From: Lichenostomus cassidix
Lineage: Eukaryota; Chordata; Aves; Passeriformes; Meliphagidae
Assembly: GCA_008360975.2 (NCBI GenBank)
Contig: CM039211.1
Coordinates: 2,659,295 to 2,723,294, forward strand
DNA length: 64,000 nt
Direction: 5' to 3'
A program made the translations under genes and the position numbers. The first letter of the stretch is position 1. Each line of letters begins with the position of its first letter. Of this stretch, positions 27,191 through 40,988 are shown piece by piece. A model generated the notes under the pieces. The model saw nothing but the letters and a program-made list of their open reading frames with translations. It was not told the origin of the DNA and ran no database searches.

Positions 27191-30100
27191 TGTCACTTTG
27201 CAAATGCTCTATCAGAATATGAACATACTAATAGCTTTTCTTAAAAAAAATAAAATCAGATCACAGTATTATACACAATATTATAAACCATATATGGCTA
27301 TGGACAAAAGCAGAGAAATAAGAAATCTGACATGCTCATGGAGAAGCAGCAAACCAGTGAACTGAGATAAGTAAGGTACCAAATCCAGTTAGACAAGATC
27401 AGATCAGGTTTATTATTAATTATTATTATTGATCAGTAATGTGATCCACAGCTCTTCATTTCCTGGATTTGGGGGATCAGATTGTGATGCATGGCTGGAA
27501 ATGAAGGCAGAATATGAGCCAATGTTGATGAAACAGAAACTTCTCTGGTTCCAGAAAACCCCAAACCCAAATACTCAAGAGAATTACAGGCGAAAGTGCT
27601 AGAACAGGAAAATTAATAGATAAAAATGCTATGATAGATTATTAAATACATTAAGAGCTTCTCAGTCCCAGGAAGACCTGGGGATAAAAATTCTGAAGGA
27701 CAGGGCGGCTTAGGCAAAAAAGAAATGGCTGTGGTATGTTATTATTTATTAATTTTAATTATTATTATTTATTATTCTAGTCATTTGCTAGTGGTCACTT
27801 GGAGCTGGGGCAGTGGGTTTGGCCTGGGGTTCCTCCTGCTGAGTTCTTTTCCTCCCAGTTATATCTTTGCTGATATTGTTCCTCCTCCATCTTTAGCAGT
27901 GGAAATTTCCTGTTTGTATAATCACACAGCTATTTCCATAAACCATCTGAATAACTGGAATTTATACGAGGCAGAGAGTGCATTTATACTCACAAATGTG
28001 AGCATCCATCATGTCATAAATGTGAGCAGCTTTGCTGACCACATGAAAAGCATCATTTTCTGTGCATTAATGCAGACAGAATCTTGTTATAAAGGCTTAC
28101 ATAGGTAAACAAACAGAAAGAGATTCAGTGAAGGCCAAAATCAAAGAACCACTTAGAATTTATGTACCACAAGTGCTTCCAGAGTGGAATTGCTCCCTTT
28201 GGAACACCTGCCTTTTTCCCCCTAATTTAAGATTCAAGCATGTTATGTTCATCTAGTGTAAGGCAAAATGACATTTCAGGTTTGTTCTATAACCACCTAT
28301 AAATTCACCTGATCAAAAAATCACACTGTATGATATATGAATATTGGGCCTCATTTATTAAGATTATCATAGAGGATTTTGCTAAGCACAAGTGAAACCA
28401 GCCTGTACCACTCCATGGTGCAGAGATTCCACTCCTTTCCTTGAAGTATCCAAACCTTCATAGTCCATTTATCAAACTCTCCAGAAACACCATTCCATTC
28501 TCTCCCACATCCCTCTGGAGTTCTACACCTTTGCAGCTACCCAAAGACATTTTTAATTTACTGTTTACTATGTTCCTACAAAGCATTTGATAATTAACAG
28601 ACTGTGGCTGATGCATAAGCAGTCAAGATTTATGATTCCCTAACTGCCTAAGTGCCTTCTCCTGCTTAATTATCCAACAGCTTTTAGGGTTTTTTGGGGG
28701 TTGTTGGTTATTTGTTAGTAGTAGGAACCTTTACTGTATGCATGTTAGGAATGGAATTAGAAGTTACTAGGCTTTGTTTTTTAAAAATATCTCAGCACAT
28801 GCTATACCAGGACTAGGAAAACTTTGTTTTTCAACATAGAAATTACCCAATTCTAAGGACTGGATAATTTCAATGGACCAGGAGGACAGTTAATAATGAA
28901 TTCACACAAAGAACCATGGGAATCCTGGTTTAGTCTACTAAATGCTTGTTAAACTTGATCCATCTGGAGCAAAATACTTGTGATTCAATGGAATCACACT
29001 TGGAAGAGAAACCTTTAACTTCTTTCTTCCCAGAATCAAGCCTGCAGAAATGAGACATAAAAAAGGATCCCCAAGACATCAACTTTGACCCTGTGGGAAC
29101 CTGGAACAGTCACTGTCCAAGGGTTTTTCCTTGCCCTCATGGGATAAAGCAGAAATAACAGCAGCATGGGCTTTCTTCTGGAAAGCCTGTAATTCATTAT
29201 TTATGGAACAACACTTTCTGATTGCAGGATCAGAATGTACAACAGCATTATTCATCACTTCCACCAAAACATTTGTATTGACTCTCCTACAGGGAGCCTG
29301 GATGCTTCACCTCTGGAATTCCTGAGGAAAAAAATAAATATGTATTCCTACCTTGCAGAATGCTCTAAAACAAAATGCTTCCAGCAGGAGAGATCAGAGA
29401 ATGCTAATGGCTTTTCTTGTTTTCCACTGTTATTTTCTGTCAAATGTTTACTTTCTATCTTCATTTGTGAAATATGTTGTCACTGTTTTTGGATGATTGT
29501 TGACTTCATCAACAGGTAGATAAATTTGGTGGGACAGCTTGTTGACCCAAAGGACATAAAAAATTGTGTGCAAATATGACTTTGTACATTTTATATCAAT
29601 TATGGGGATTTTCTATGAGTGTGAAAATATTCAGCAACCAGCTGTACCTATGACTGCATTTTCCTGAAGTTCTTTATGGCCACAAATTTCCTGCTGATTT
29701 TTTGTTTCTTTTTTTTTCTCCAAGGTTATGAAGCAAATCCTTTGATTCCTGTGACACAAACCCAGATTTAAATACCTCATCTTTGACAGCTGGGGTCAGA
29801 TGTTTAACTGGTCACAGACCATGACTTCATTGTTGCTATGACAATTTGCCTCATCAGAAAATCCATCCCTTCTTCTGGTAACCTTGTGCAGCTCATGCTT
29901 GATAAGGTGATGTCCATAATATTTTGGGAAAAAAAAACCCAAAACAATTCAAATTTTTTGGTATTACTTTGGATTTTAATGCAGTCCTTAAATGAATGGA
30001 TGACAATAACGATTGTAAATCAATATTATTAAGCAATTGAAAGTGAGCATATTTTTTTTTTTTCTTTCTTCTTGGCTACTGCAATGCCAGTGTAATGATA

Positions 30101-31111
30101 AGAATCCAATGTCCATCAAATACTGTTTTTAAAAACTATAAACAATATTTAAAACTGGCATTGGGAAATGTAACTGAAATGAAGACTGAATATTGTAAGA
30201 ATCATAGAATACATACTAATTAGTTAAACAGCTATGACTGTAGAGGGAAAGGAGGAAAAAGTATTAAGGTTTTTCTAAATGAGCTCAGCATTTCAATTGT
30301 TCTAAAATCACTCTACCCAGGATCCAATTTTCCTCACTTACAACCTTCTCACAGCACTTTTTAAAGACTAAAAAGAGATTAGCAAAATGTGGGGTAAAAA
30401 CCTGTCTAAAGTAGGTATGACAGGGCTGTTAGCAACCCATATTTAATTAGGGAATTAACATACAGAGAGTCAGTACTCAGTTTTTCATTAATTGAGTATA
30501 AGTAGCAAAATCCCCACAGATCTGAGCTGACAGCTACTGCAGAACAGTGTAGCTTATTGTTTCTATGCATTTCAGGTATTACACCTTTCTGGAAAAAATA
30601 ATAAATCTGAATTATTTTCTGTGGGGTGACAGTGGAGTCCACAGCACGATTTTGGAAATTTTATTTTAACATGAGAAAAACCAAAAAAAGCTGGTGGAAC
30701 CACAAGTGAAGCCTTCAACAGGAGGTATAAATATGGAAAATGTATGAAAAAAATTGTAGTGCAAGAGAGACACTTCATCCAGTGCTGAGCAGAGTTTCAG
30801 ATCATGTACATCTTATCAGAGAAGTTTTGTTTCTTTTTTTACTGATTCCTGATACCTACACTGTTTTTCCAGGTTCTTGGTATCCAATTTATCCTTGTCT
30901 GCTCAATCAATGGGATAAGATAAACATAAACTGGATCACTCTGGTGATTAATTAGGATGGATAAGACTCCTGGAGGATTCCCATCTAAGGGAATAATGCT
31001 GCCTGTCCCTGCTTACCTATCAAGTGAAGATTCTCATGGTTTATAAATACATGGTGCACAAGACACTGAGAAATTATTCTGATCAATCAGACACAATTTC
31101 TGATCTGTTTT
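27191..31111. other. Non-coding, no feature seen
   Basis: AT-rich DNA with TTATTATTA runs near 27,410-27,430 and 27,740-27,775. The longest frame (127 codons, plus strand, from 27,725) starts inside one of these runs and has no recognisable domain. No RNA gene is seen. Confidence 0.5.
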
Positions 31112-31215
31112 TGTGGTGGTTTGACCCTGGCTGGATGCCAAGCACTCCCCAAAACCACTCCACCTCCCTCAACTGGATAATGGAGAGAAAATGTAAGAAA
31201 TATTCATTATTTCAA
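31112..31215 (+). mobile_element. ERVL-type LTR fragment (5' end)
   Basis: The segment opens with 'tgtggtggtttgaccctggc' followed by 'tggatgccaagcactccc', and continues with 'caactggataatggagagaa'. This is the start of a common avian ERVL-family LTR, including the canonical TG terminus. Only about the first 100 bp are clear; the rest of the LTR and any internal region are missing or too diverged. Confidence 0.7.
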
Positions 31216-31680
31216 GGATCCTGGAGGAGTTAGCACCATCTCCAACTGGTCCAGCAGCTTCTCTGAGAACCCTGTAGTCCCTCCTGATAACAGCACCTGG
31301 CCACACCATCTCAATACGTGTTGCTGATTTTTGTGTAATTTGGTTACAGACCTGTGGGACCTTAAAAAAATGTAATGTATCAAAATTCACTGTTGTATGT
31401 GAGTCAGATGCTTTCTGACAGTAATGGATTTCCCTTTTGACTTACAGCACTGTTGTTTCCTTAATCAAATTGCCAATAGTTCATTGAATTTGCTGTTTAA
31501 TGTTATATTTCATGCCCTGTTCAGTCTTCAGGGTTGCAGATTTTTTTTTGGCATTATGCAGAATGATCCAGTAAACAGCTGTAAATAACGTTAGTTGCCC
31601 TGCAGTGTTTATGTTAGCAACAACTTTCTCTCTTTTCTCTGACATGTGTGAGCATTTCTCAGACACAGAATCCACCCATG

Positions 31681-31754
31681 GCAGGGGGGTGGTGGTGGAA
31701 GGAGATGATATTTAAGGTCCTTCCAGCCCAAAAATTTCTGTGATTCTGTGACTC
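31681..31754 (+). mobile_element. CR1 3'-end fragment with tail
   Basis: 'ggtggtggtggaaggagatg', then 'tttaaggtccttccagccca', then 'ttctgtgattctgtgact' is the CR1 3' terminus on the plus strand with two tail units. The copy is strongly 5'-truncated. Confidence 0.8.
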
Positions 31755-34700
31755 TTTCCCACCAAGATGGCCATAACTCCTGCCACAGCTACTCCTCAGC
31801 TCTTTTTTCCAGGACCTCAGGCAGAGCTTAGCAGAAGATGCTAGATACAGGTGTGATGGGATGTGTTTGAGTGATACCAGTTCAGAGATAAACTTTAATT
31901 TGGAGCCCAGTGATTAGGACTTGCAATATTCACAGAAATGACAGTTTACTTCAAAGCACTGGAAAATGTGATTTTCAATCTTGGTAATCCTTCCCCTCAC
32001 GTTGTCTTCCCTACCTTTGTTCTTGCCAGGCTGCTGGAAGTTCCAATTTCCTTTATTCCATCTAAGAGCCTTTTTGCTGTTTATTTTTAAGGAACAATTC
32101 GTTCAAACCAAGGCTGGGCCCAGCTGAAACCTTACAAATTGGTAATCATGTATTCATGCCATATTTAGATTCAGTGCTACACTTATGAGGCAACCTGTTC
32201 CAGTATGCAAGTCTTGTGCAGAATGCTTACTTTGATACATGAGCAATTTAAATTTGTCTTACTCTCTCAGATGTTAAGTTATGCAGAAAAATAGCAAAGC
32301 AGATTTCAGGACATGTCTCTGCATCCTTTAATGAGGCTGATGACTTCTGTCAGCACCAAAGCCCTGGTTTTGAAATTTATTTATTTTTTTTTTAATGAGC
32401 TTTGTAGATAAAGAAACATAAAGAATCTGGTGGAAACTGCTGTTCTTCAAAAAACATTTGTATTTGCATTTGAAATGGAGATTCAAGCTCTAGGCCATTT
32501 GTCTTAACATGAGTGTATGGTTTTTACAAATGAAGTTTTATAGAATTAATGCAGTTAAAATATGAGTTTCTTCCAGCAAATGGAAACAAGAGAATGAATC
32601 TATGTGTGATGTTACGGGATGAAAAAATGCCTGGAAAATGAAAACACTTTCTGACTTGAATATGGATGAAAAATGTCTTGCAAATGATATGGTGAAATTT
32701 ATCAGGTACTTTCATCATGTTTGCTCGATAGACTCTGACCCTGAAGTTATACTAGGAAAGTCTTTTGCTGAAGAAAGTTGGAAATAACACCCAAATAATT
32801 CTGAAACATGTTTTATGAGCATTGTGAGACGCTCATGTTGTAGCAGAAATGATTAAAGTGATTTACATATATATAGCTTCTACCTTGAGGAAGGGCCTTC
32901 AGAATTTTATAAACTGAATGCAGAGACCAGTGCAACCAGAATGGGAAGACTTTGTCTCCAAAATATTTTATTGTAATACCACATTGCAACATAATTTTTT
33001 TTTTTAATGGACAGAATGTTGTGATCACTTCAAGAAAATTCAGGGAGAATTGACTTGACCAGAAGAATTAATTAAGCTAAAACTGGGACTCTTTAGAAAC
33101 CTTTGAGTGCTGCACTCAAGAAATGCAAAACTGTAAATATTAAACACCACACACCTTGGGAAGTTAGTTTAGAAGAGAATGAGCTGTAAAGCAAGAGTTC
33201 CTTCCCTAAAAAGGCAATGCTCCTCCTGGATTTTTTTCCCCTTTGTTCCATTTTTGAACTCCTGAGCATTCCCTCCCACCTGGGTGACAAAAAAGCATCT
33301 TTGACTCACCTGGGCAGGAGTAACCCTGGTTCCAAATGGAATGTCAAGGTTCCAAATGCTGTTTGTGCCCCAAAACCACACATCTGGATTTGTGATCCAA
33401 ATCCCCAGCTGAGGCCAAGGAAAGGTCAATGCTGGTGTGCAAGGAAAGGACAAAAGAGCTAAAAGAGTTGTTTAAATGTCCCTGTTTTCCCCCCAGCACA
33501 AGAGATGAGTCCCCTGACCCAGATGTGAAGCTGCTGTGAAAGAGGAAACATTGGATCAGCTGGATAATTATGCCAGAGAGAGCCACTCCTGATTTTTGCT
33601 GGAGTAGTTTCACCTGGGCTAATCCTCTGACACATTTCAGAGCTGTCTGGGCACTCATGCTTCAGAAGAAACCTGCTTTTGTGCTCTTGCAAAGTCACAC
33701 TTGAAAAAAGATGCAAACTGGAGTCCCTCAGTGTCCCTTCTTTTGTGTATCTCAGAGCTGGTTACTCCTGTCACTATCAGAATTATGCTGATTTAAATGC
33801 ACCTTTTTTTTTTTTTTTTTCCCTTTTAGCATGTCACAAGCCACACAGCACTCGTTAATCACGTGTAACATTCTTCCAGGGGAGCCCTCCTGAAATTTAA
33901 GTAAACTTGCCAGTGTCACTGCTGTCAGCTTTCATTAATCTTCAGTGATTTTCATCAAGTTTGTTCAGCATGGTTTCCCCTTATAAATTCACACCAGCTT
34001 TCTATTCTGTGTGTGTTTTTTCACCTTCCCTGTCACACAGAGCTACAAAAGCAGCACTTACATCCTTGAATTTCTGTTTAATTTTGCTCCTTTCTTTTGA
34101 GCAGGGACAACATATTAGGCTCTCTGTAGCTCAAAGTCCTTTTTTCCCTGTTTTTTTTAATATTTCAGGACTCTGGGAAAGTTGAAAACTGAAAATGGTC
34201 CAGGAGAACTGAGCTCTCCTCTAGAGCTTTTGCTCAGAACAGTTGTGTATGTCTCTGTTCTTAGGATAAGTGTGAAAATACTGCACACATTATTTACATT
34301 AATGCAAATTATTACTGAAAGAGATGAGAAACACAACTTGCAATCCATCAGATGACATTGGGATGTTCAAAGTTTTCCTGAAAGAAAGACTGGGAGCTAC
34401 AGTGTGTTCCCACACATCCCATGGTGTGGATAACCAGGTTGTGGAGCCTCTTCAGTGCAGGAAATCATTCCTAGCAGACCCAAGAGTGAAAACTTTATAA
34501 TGTTTTAGAAATAAAACCATAAATCTCTCTGAGTTTAGTTTTGGCATGTATTGAAGTGCTCTGTGTTAAGCTGTCTCCCCTTTCAGATTGTGGCTATTCT
34601 TAAATCGATCTCCATAACACAACAGCTGTCTGTGGACACCTCTGGAAAGGCAATTAATTTTGAAATCTGACAAGGCAGAGATAAAGTCAATTTTAATTAC

Positions 34701-37700
34701 TGTACCCTATGCTTCTGTCAGCTGACTTTTACAAGTCTGTTAATTATTATTTTTGAATTTGTAGTTTTTATTTTTGTATTTCTAAATGCAGGATGTAGAA
34801 AACGAGATTTTGAAATTTATGGTCTGCAGAGAAGATTTAGACTCACCATCCAAGGAAGTGTTTCTTCTCATAGCCTCATACAAAACCTCAGTGTGGACCC
34901 ACTGGATGAATATAAAATATGTTCTTATGGTTAAAACCCCAGAAATACAGCTTCAGTTCTCGCCATTTATAGATTTTCTGTTAGATTTACACAAGTGATT
35001 AATTTCTCTGCTATTCCATCTTCCTCTCCTAAAATTAGGACAATATTCCATGGCTGTATGAGGTGATAGTCATCCCTGGCTGATGGCTGAAGCTGCCAAA
35101 TATATATAAAAATGCCAGTGGTGCTATAAACAATGCAGATGAAAGAATGTTAAGTTGATATAATTATAAATTATTGTGTAAGTTGCAGGGAGGCAGTGTA
35201 GGGTGTAGAGGATGCAAACTTTTCTCTCTGCCAAAGGATTTGGACTTTCCTGTTATTGGAACACAGAACATTTATTTTCTAACCTCAGCCTGTCTTGCTG
35301 TAATACAGGGATTCTGAAAACTCAGCTCAGAAAATCAAACCTCCAAAGCTGTTTGTTCAACTGATGTGGCCCAGCCTCGAGCAGCAAATAATTACAGTTT
35401 ATCAGAAAAGGAAGAGTAATGAAATGCTGGTGGGTATGGCATAAATTATTCAATACTGGCCATATTCTGCTATTACTAAAATAGGTTTGTAGGTGTTAAA
35501 GCCCTATTATTAGGAAATGCCTGACTTCAGGACTTATTTACCTTTTAAAGGAACCCTGCTGAAACCCCAGGACATTTCTGTGTTACTCCAAGCAGACTGA
35601 GCTGCCTCAGTCTTGTGCAGTCCACACAGCACTGTGATATCTGCTGTGAAATGGGCTACTTCTAACATTTAACTCAGCCCTGAGTGCTAAAAACCTCTTC
35701 TGAGTGGTAGGAAATAGTGACTGTCAGGCTCTGCCAGGGTTAGAATCAAGGTTTCTCATTCAGGGAGGAGTTTTATTCTTGAGACTATCAAGAAGTCATC
35801 ACCACGGTAATTTCCTGACAACACAGGGCATTGCATTTTGGGCTAAATTCCATGCTGCTATGCATATTAAGCTCTGTAGGTTAAAAATTCTGTCAACGAG
35901 GTGCTGTCTGCTTTCTGGGTAGAAGTAGGGCATGCTTGGAAGGTGGGGAGTTTCCAAACACACTTTAGAATTGCATTTTAGCAGTAAAGTCAGCTAGAGG
36001 AAACTCAACAGGCTTCAGAAAATGGTAACTCTGATCTTAAGGATCCAAACCCACTGTAAAAAATCTGGTTTAGCTGATGAAGTTCCTTTTACATGTTGGT
36101 CCTCATCTCGAAGGAGTGAATTTCTCTTCCAGAGCTGGAAAAATGAGGAATTAGGTGGTTGTATCTACCTCATGGCAATATTGTGGGTTTAACAGGAAAA
36201 GCTGAGGGTTTAATAGGAAAAGTAAGAGGGATTATACTTGAAAGACAGAAAGGAAAACAGAGTGGAACTAAATGAAAGTTAGGGTTTTGACTATGCTTGA
36301 TATTAGGTGAGCATTTTGATTTTGCTCACCAGCAAAGAGGAAATTAAGCAAATTGCTCATTTGCCTGACAGCTGGGCAAGTGATTCTGAGAGATAGATCA
36401 TGAGATTTTCATGTTTCATTGTTTTTATGGCTTTCTTGATATAATGTCTTCATTATTGGTGTCTATCATTGTGTAATTCATTATTACTGAGATTAAAATA
36501 GTGTTTTATGCCTTGTTTTCGTGAGTTACTGTTTTATTTTTTCTCTAGATTTCAGTTCTTGATCCACTGAGCCACCAGAGAACCAGGAATGGGAAGAACA
36601 GAATTTTGGAGGAAACAAAAATGTGATCTAAATAAATAATTCTACTGATCTGATTTTTCAGAAGTACCAAAACTGTTGGACTTGGATTGTTGAAAGGCAG
36701 TGCTGTATTTTGTTTTTTGTAAAAGTCATACCTTGTGTAAGGACTGCAATAATATTTCTGTGAGGACCTGGGGAAGTCATTATGACCACAAAGAAAATAT
36801 AGATTTTGTGCAGAAAGCAGGCTTGAAAATCTGACCAGAAAACCATGTGTTAAATTTTCAATTTTAATTTCTTCAAGCTCTCTATTTTCATTAGATTTAG
36901 CTCATAATTGTACTTTCTTTTGTATGTTACACACTAAAAATTGATACGTTTTTCTGAAAGGAAATGGGACTATTTTTTAAAATATTGATTTTAAACAATT
37001 TTCCCCTACACAAAGTGACTAATTAAAGCTTGTGTACACAAATCTTCCCAGAAATACAACCTGATGTCAGACAAATGGAATTCTAGTGAGTATTATGAAA
37101 CACAATAACCCAAATATCCTAAAGAAAATGCAGCCTTAAAATTTGTAAAAAAACCTCAGTGGAAACTGAAATCTTTTCATGGTGGAGGTTTTATTACTTT
37201 AACCATGGCTGGGCTGGTGCCTCCTTAATGAGCAGTAAAAGGCAGGTTAAAGCAGTGACAAGAAGACAAAAACACGTAGAGTGCATTTTTCTTTGGCACC
37301 TTCAGGGCTGCTGGCTGCCCAGTGCCATTGTGTCTACTTTTGCAGTCGGAATGGATTTATCACTAATTATGAAATATTAAGTTTGTTCGTGGTTTCCCTG
37401 CAGTTATTCCACAGACACAGTGCTTTGTAGACAGAATAATATGTTTAAATGCTGCATTAATATGCCTGTTGGATGCCTTTAAAAAAAATTTATTTTCTAT
37501 TTTGTAGAAAATAAATGTTAGTTAGAGACTTAAAATTCACATCAAAAGCAGGGTCTGAATGTGGAGGCTTTTTTAAAAATCAGAGTCCCTGTATAAAGAG
37601 GAATCTAAGAATTTCTGTGCTCAAATAAAATTTTACACTCTCCTTAGTATATTATTCTTGGAAGTGAAGAATTGCTCTTTTCATGTAGGTACAAATGAGC

Positions 37701-40603
37701 TAAAAATTGAAAATCAAATTAATTTTAACCATCTAGAGTTGTTATTCTTTTTTCCCAGACTTGCAGCATGACTTTATTTCAAGCTGGAAGATAAAACACA
37801 AATACCACAACTTTCTCCCCTTTTACAGGATATAGCCACATGCTTAGATTAAAAAAAAAAATTAAAAAAAAAAAAATTGGGTTTATAATTCTCCACAATG
37901 CTCTGTGAGAGATCTTGTGATAAATCTTGGGGAAACTTTGGCTGAATTTGACATGGATCATGAGGGGAAAACCATGGGGTATTCAGGAAGCAAAGCTTAA
38001 AATGTACTCTTGAACAAGTATTTGCTCTTCTTGGCAGATCAAGGACCAGCAAACATAACATTTACTTTTCTTTTGGAAAAGAAAAGTATCAAGATCATGT
38101 GTTTGCATTTTGTTGGAATGTTGAAAACAGCTGGAACTCCTTGACTTCAGAAGGTGAAAATGCCTAAAATCCCAAAATTACTAAGAAAAAAGGCAATACC
38201 TTTCTCTGCTGTGTTTATGTTTTGACTAACTCTCCAGACCTCATCGCTCTAGAACTCAAGGAACATTAAACTCTACAAGGAAAGGAATACCTTGGCCTGA
38301 TCAAAACTCTTTGAAAATTGAGATTTGCACAACACTGATAAATTCTCCTGTGCCCAGTGAAAGAACTGCAGTAGCAATTACTTTTATTTTAAATGTTAAC
38401 AGGCATTTTATTAAAACATTCAGTTCCAGAGCAGAAGATAATTTCCCACAGCTTAGATGAAGGGGACAAGATGTCCTGCCTGTAGCCTTATTTACAGAAG
38501 CACAAACCACCTCTCCATCAAGTTTTGACCAGTTTATATTTCTTTGGTGTCACTCTGACCTTGGATGGGTGTGAGGAGGACTTGTGAAGAGTTGACCTGA
38601 GAGGTACAGCCCTGATTCTGTCTGCTCCTCTGCTAATGGCTTTTATTTATTTATTTTTTTTTTCCAAATCACTTTTTCTTTGCCTTTTTCCTCCACCCTT
38701 TCTGGATTATTCAGAAGGGAAGCACATCTGCATCTATTTTGCATCTAAGGGAAACAGAATCTTAGCCCATTTTGGCTACAGATCAAAATACTATTCATTT
38801 GCAATGAACAACAGCATACAACACATTCTGCGTTTTTCTTTGTAAATCTGCTGCATTTTCATATTTTTCTGGCCTGTTTGTTTTGTAGCACTAAATCTGG
38901 AACCTGGAAAGAATTTTTTTCTTTCCATTTTCCATTCATTTTGAAGAAAAATTCAGGACAGCTTGCTATGGAGGAAAACCTGGGCAGGTCATTTATGAGT
39001 AGACAATTAATACTCTGTTCTTTTTGTTTGCTCTGTAAACAAAAAATATCTTTCCCCTAATGAGATTATTGCCTATTAATTTGCCAGTGATGATAGGTAG
39101 CTAATGTACAGTATAATATTTGTTAAGTGACTATTAACAACCTAATATGTTTGTTCTCCTAGCTAATGTGGGTCAAAGTACAACATCATCTTCATAGTAG
39201 AGTCAAGGTGTAGTTAAAAGGCAAGATTTGGTGCAAATGGCCTATTTTTCATATTTATGTCACAAAAAAGGAAAATCTCTTAGCTCAAAAGAGTGGTTTG
39301 GGGAAAAAATTCAGACAAGAAAAGAGAAATTAACTCATTTTAACTGCAAGAGGGTTGGGTTTTTTCCCATTAAAAAGTAGGTATACATTTCTTAATGGTG
39401 AAAGGAAGGGAAAAGCTTTGTAGTTGGGTAGTTTTCATTTCCCATAAATAACTTGGGAGCAGGAGGAGGATACTGCCACTAAACAGGTAATTATGCAGAG
39501 CTGTGTTTGGAAATAAACCACAGTTTAGGAGGTTTTTATTCATTTCAAGCAGTGAAGTTCATGTTGAGGCACAAGATGCAGATAAACTACCTCATGTAGA
39601 GTTGTCTGTTCTTAAATTCTTAGTAAGTTTTATATGTATCTACATTCAGATGACATTTTCATGGGATTATCTACTTAAACTCCATTATATATTTCATTAG
39701 GAGCAACAGGTCACTCAGATCCCTTAACTACCTAGAAGTCTGGATATTGCCTTTATAAATAATTTTAAATTGTCAACACTGAATTTAATCAGATTTAATT
39801 CAATCAGAATCTTAAAATCCCTCTGTAATTACTTTGTAGCCAACTTTCATTTTGCTGACGGTGGCAACTAAAAATTTATTCTCCAAATCACTTTTGATCA
39901 GAAGTTTCCAGATAACATTGAAGTTTAATTTTCAGAAGGATTATTTTGTTTCATTGCCTTGAAACACCTAACTCTTACATTTGTATTTGGGATCTCTCCT
40001 GTTAAATTATTTTCATTCTTTTCTTGTTATTTTTGAATAATTTTCTGGTTATAGAAATGTATCATCTGCCTCAGGGTTATTGCCACTGTGCAAGGCTTAA
40101 CAGTTAAAATTGACTTTAAATTTGTGTTGCAAAGCAACAGAATAGAAACTTCTTATGACATAGCCAAGGAATAAAAACTCAGAGCAGAATAATTAGGAAC
40201 AGCTGGAATGATCAGAGCACAGAAGACACAAAGGAAAGTCTCAGGATGTTTTGGTTTTTTTTTGTTTTTTTTTTTGCTGTCAGGCAAAGCAAGAAACAGT
40301 AGCAAAAATCAGTCTGTTTTTCTCACACTTGACACAAAGAACCGGTCTTTCTGTGCTAACCTTTCATTTTGCACTTGTTATGTGACAATTTCTGCTCTGG
40401 AGGGCAAGAACAGCACTGGCACCCACCTGTCACACTGGATGGTCCTGTGACCAAATTTGCCTGTCAGCAGGGATGTAGCTCCTTGCTAATAAAAATATAA
40501 AGTACTGTTCCTAAAGTTTGGCACCAGAATATGCAGTACATAGAATAAATGCAGAGATTTACTGTATTTTTTAAAAAAATCCTGACAGCTCAATTTTTGC
40601 ACC
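31755..40603. other. Long AT-rich non-coding stretch
   Basis: No coding region, RNA gene or clear repeat family is recognised over nearly 9 kb. Small features only: T-runs near 32,386 and 33,806-33,822, and an A/T run at 37,850-37,876. The 33.1-33.7 kb segment has several overlapping frames of 80-105 codons, but none shows a domain or a consistent coding strand. Confidence 0.5.
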
Positions 40604-40609
40604 TATCTG
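40604..40609 (+). repeat. 6-bp target-site duplication, left copy
   Basis: 'tatctg' immediately outside the left LTR; the same six bases follow the right LTR at 44,005-44,010. Six base pairs is the duplication size typical of alpharetroviruses and many ERV-K elements. Confidence 0.92.
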
Positions 40610-40969
40610 TAACGAGATGCGGCGCGAGGGAAAACTCACGGCAGTCTCAATATGAGATATAAAGTAAGCTCCAACTTTATTTCGCTAAACGAGAGACTTA
40701 TATACCGTTACAGAAGTTTCTATTCATAGATACACACGTACACCTGCAGCTGTTCTCACACACTCAGGGATCCTCTTGTTAACTCCCTTATTCTTTTCTC
40801 ATAACACTCCTGACTCCTAATCTTTCTCATGGCATTCTTCCCGCAAAACATTCTCAGGCAAACAACTACTGCAGCTTGTCGGAATTTTACTGAGGCCTGG
40901 GAGCACTGAAGCCTTGCTCAGTTTTGCTCGGTTAGCATGAATTTTGCTGGAAAATTATATTTTCCAACA
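40610..40969 (-). repeat. 3' LTR of the young element
   Basis: 360 bp, starting (minus strand) TGTTGGAAAATATAATTTTC and ending CATCTCGTTA. The 3' terminus is TA rather than the usual CA; this assignment is fixed by the 6-bp duplication and by the 2-nt gap to the primer site in the other LTR. It carries a TATA-like 'gtatataa' (complement of 40,698-40,705) and an AATAAA (complement of 40,676-40,681). Confidence 0.95.
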
Positions 40970-40988
40970 ATTCCCCCGTTTCTCTTGT
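40970..40988 (-). other. Polypurine tract
   Basis: On the minus strand 'aagagaaacgggggaat' directly precedes the 3' LTR. Its purine run ending in G5AA is the usual plus-strand primer for reverse transcription. The only pyrimidines are a single C and the terminal T. Confidence 0.8.

Noticed and set aside
27725..28108. 127-codon plus-strand ORF with a hydrophobic start resembling a signal peptide
   Set aside because: The hydrophobic part comes from a TTATTATTA simple repeat. The rest has no domain and no conserved cysteine or other pattern.
40604..40609. Assigning the young LTRs conventional TG...CA ends with a 4-bp duplication
   Set aside because: That would need different ends for the two LTRs. 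TG...TA ends give two equal 360-bp LTRs, a 6-bp duplication and the standard 2-nt gap to the primer site.
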